Below, in pieces: positions 4,755 to 5,172 of a stretch of DNA of 5,172 nucleotides; positions within the stretch are counted from its first letter, which is position 1, and every line of letters starts with the position of its first letter. Where the stretch lies: contig CAMPIM010000163.1 in the NCBI GenBank assembly GCA_946886365.1, forward strand, positions 1 through 5,172. The letters run 5' to 3'. The position numbers and the translations under genes are program-made. This DNA is from an uncultured Novosphingobium sp. GTDB lineage: Bacteria; Pseudomonadota; Alphaproteobacteria; Sphingomonadales; Sphingomonadaceae. The notes under the pieces are model-generated. The model made no database searches, was not told the origin of the DNA, and saw only the letters and a list, made by a program, of their open reading frames with translations.

Positions 4755-5172
4755 ATGGCGACCAAAGCTCTCCCCACGATCAGCAATACCGGCGCGAAGA
4801 AGCGCATCAGAAAGGTATTCGGCGACATCCACGAAGTGGTGCAGATGCCGAACCTGATCGAAGTCCAGCGGGAGAGCTATGAGCAATTCCTGCGTTCGGA
4901 CCCGTCGATCGGCTATGTATCGGGCCTCGAAAAGACCCTGCGCTCGGTATTCCCGATCCGCGATTTCGCTGGCACCGCCGAAATGGACTTCGTCCATTAC
5001 GAGCTGGAAGAGCCCAAATACGACGTCGAGGAATGCCGTCAGCGCGGCATCACCTACGCGGCGCCGATGCGCGTCACGCTGCGCCTGATCGTGTTCGAGG
5101 TCGACCAGGACACCGAAACCCGCTCCGTGCTCGATATCAAGGAGCAGGACGTCTACATGGGCGACATGCCGC
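4755..5172 (+). CDS. rpoB: RNA polymerase beta subunit, N-terminal part (continues past the right edge)
   Basis: The first 139 codons of the catalytic beta subunit of RNA polymerase are present; the full protein is usually about 1,380 residues in this group. The reading frame is open to the window end with no stop. Diagnostic stretches are KKRIRKVFG (15-23), [16 protein letters not shown] (31-46), [10 protein letters not shown] (62-71), [18 protein letters not shown] (82-99), [11 protein letters not shown] (101-111) and [13 protein letters not shown] (127-139). They align without gaps of note to the beta1/protrusion start of E. coli RpoB (KKRIRKDFG, RSVFPIQSYSG, DIKEQEVYMGEIP). The rifampicin region and active site lie outside the window. 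The pit gene lies 344 bp upstream and rplJ-rplL is absent from this window, so rpoB probably has its own leader. rpoC is expected downstream but is not visible. Confidence 0.98.
   Translation, partial: MATKALPTISNTGAKKRIRKVFGDIHEVVQMPNLIEVQRESYEQFLRSDPSIGYVSGLEKTLRSVFPIRDFAGTAEMDFVHYELEEPKYDVEECRQRGITYAAPMRVTLRLIVFEVDQDTETRSVLDIKEQDVYMGDMP

Noticed and set aside
4438..4755. 105-codon open frame on the minus strand across the pit-rpoB spacer
   Set aside because: Arg/Pro-rich with no domain. It runs through the terminator and hairpins and starts over the rpoB ribosome binding site. The region is better explained as a leader.

Overview
The window looks like chromosomal DNA from a GC-rich alphaproteobacterium, most probably a sphingomonad (Sphingobium, Sphingomonas or Novosphingobium type). 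This rests on the N-terminus of RpoB at the right edge, the style of the TonB-dependent receptor, and a DUF47-Pit phosphate pair like that of alphaproteobacteria. All four genes run on the + strand. I see no mobile element, CRISPR array, tRNA or rRNA.

Layout. (1) 1-58: leader of a TonB-dependent receptor, with an 8-bp palindrome at the left edge that resembles a Zur-type (zinc) operator, a second 10-bp palindrome and a clear ribosome binding site. (2) 59-2170: a 703-residue outer-membrane TonB-dependent receptor resembling the zinc receptor ZnuD. Putative pocket residues are kept, but the His/Asp-rich surface loop is missing. (3) 2171-2264: a compact spacer with a perfect 12-bp palindrome, a Pho-box-like repeat pair and a 9-codon upstream ORF whose stop overlaps the next start (TAATG). 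(4) 2265-3380: a single ORF joining a DIPP-like Nudix hydrolase domain to a DUF47/PhoU-like domain. A good internal Shine-Dalgarno and ATG sit exactly where a stand-alone DUF47 protein would begin. (5) 3409-4410: a Pit-family (PHO4) inorganic phosphate transporter. (6) 4411-4754: a 344-bp non-coding stretch with a candidate promoter, several hairpins and an intrinsic terminator followed by six T. (7) 4755-right edge: the first 139 codons of rpoB.

How the parts work together. The receptor probably imports a zinc complex across the outer membrane under zinc control. The Nudix-DUF47 protein and Pit form a likely phosphate-uptake operon, comparable to the orfA-pit operon of Sinorhizobium meliloti but with an added nucleotide or inositol pyrophosphate-type hydrolase domain. 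This fusion is the most unusual element: it could link turnover of a phosphorylated signal molecule directly to control of a phosphate transporter. rpoB is not preceded by rplJ-rplL here and appears to have its own structured leader, which may work as an attenuator or contain a short terminated RNA.
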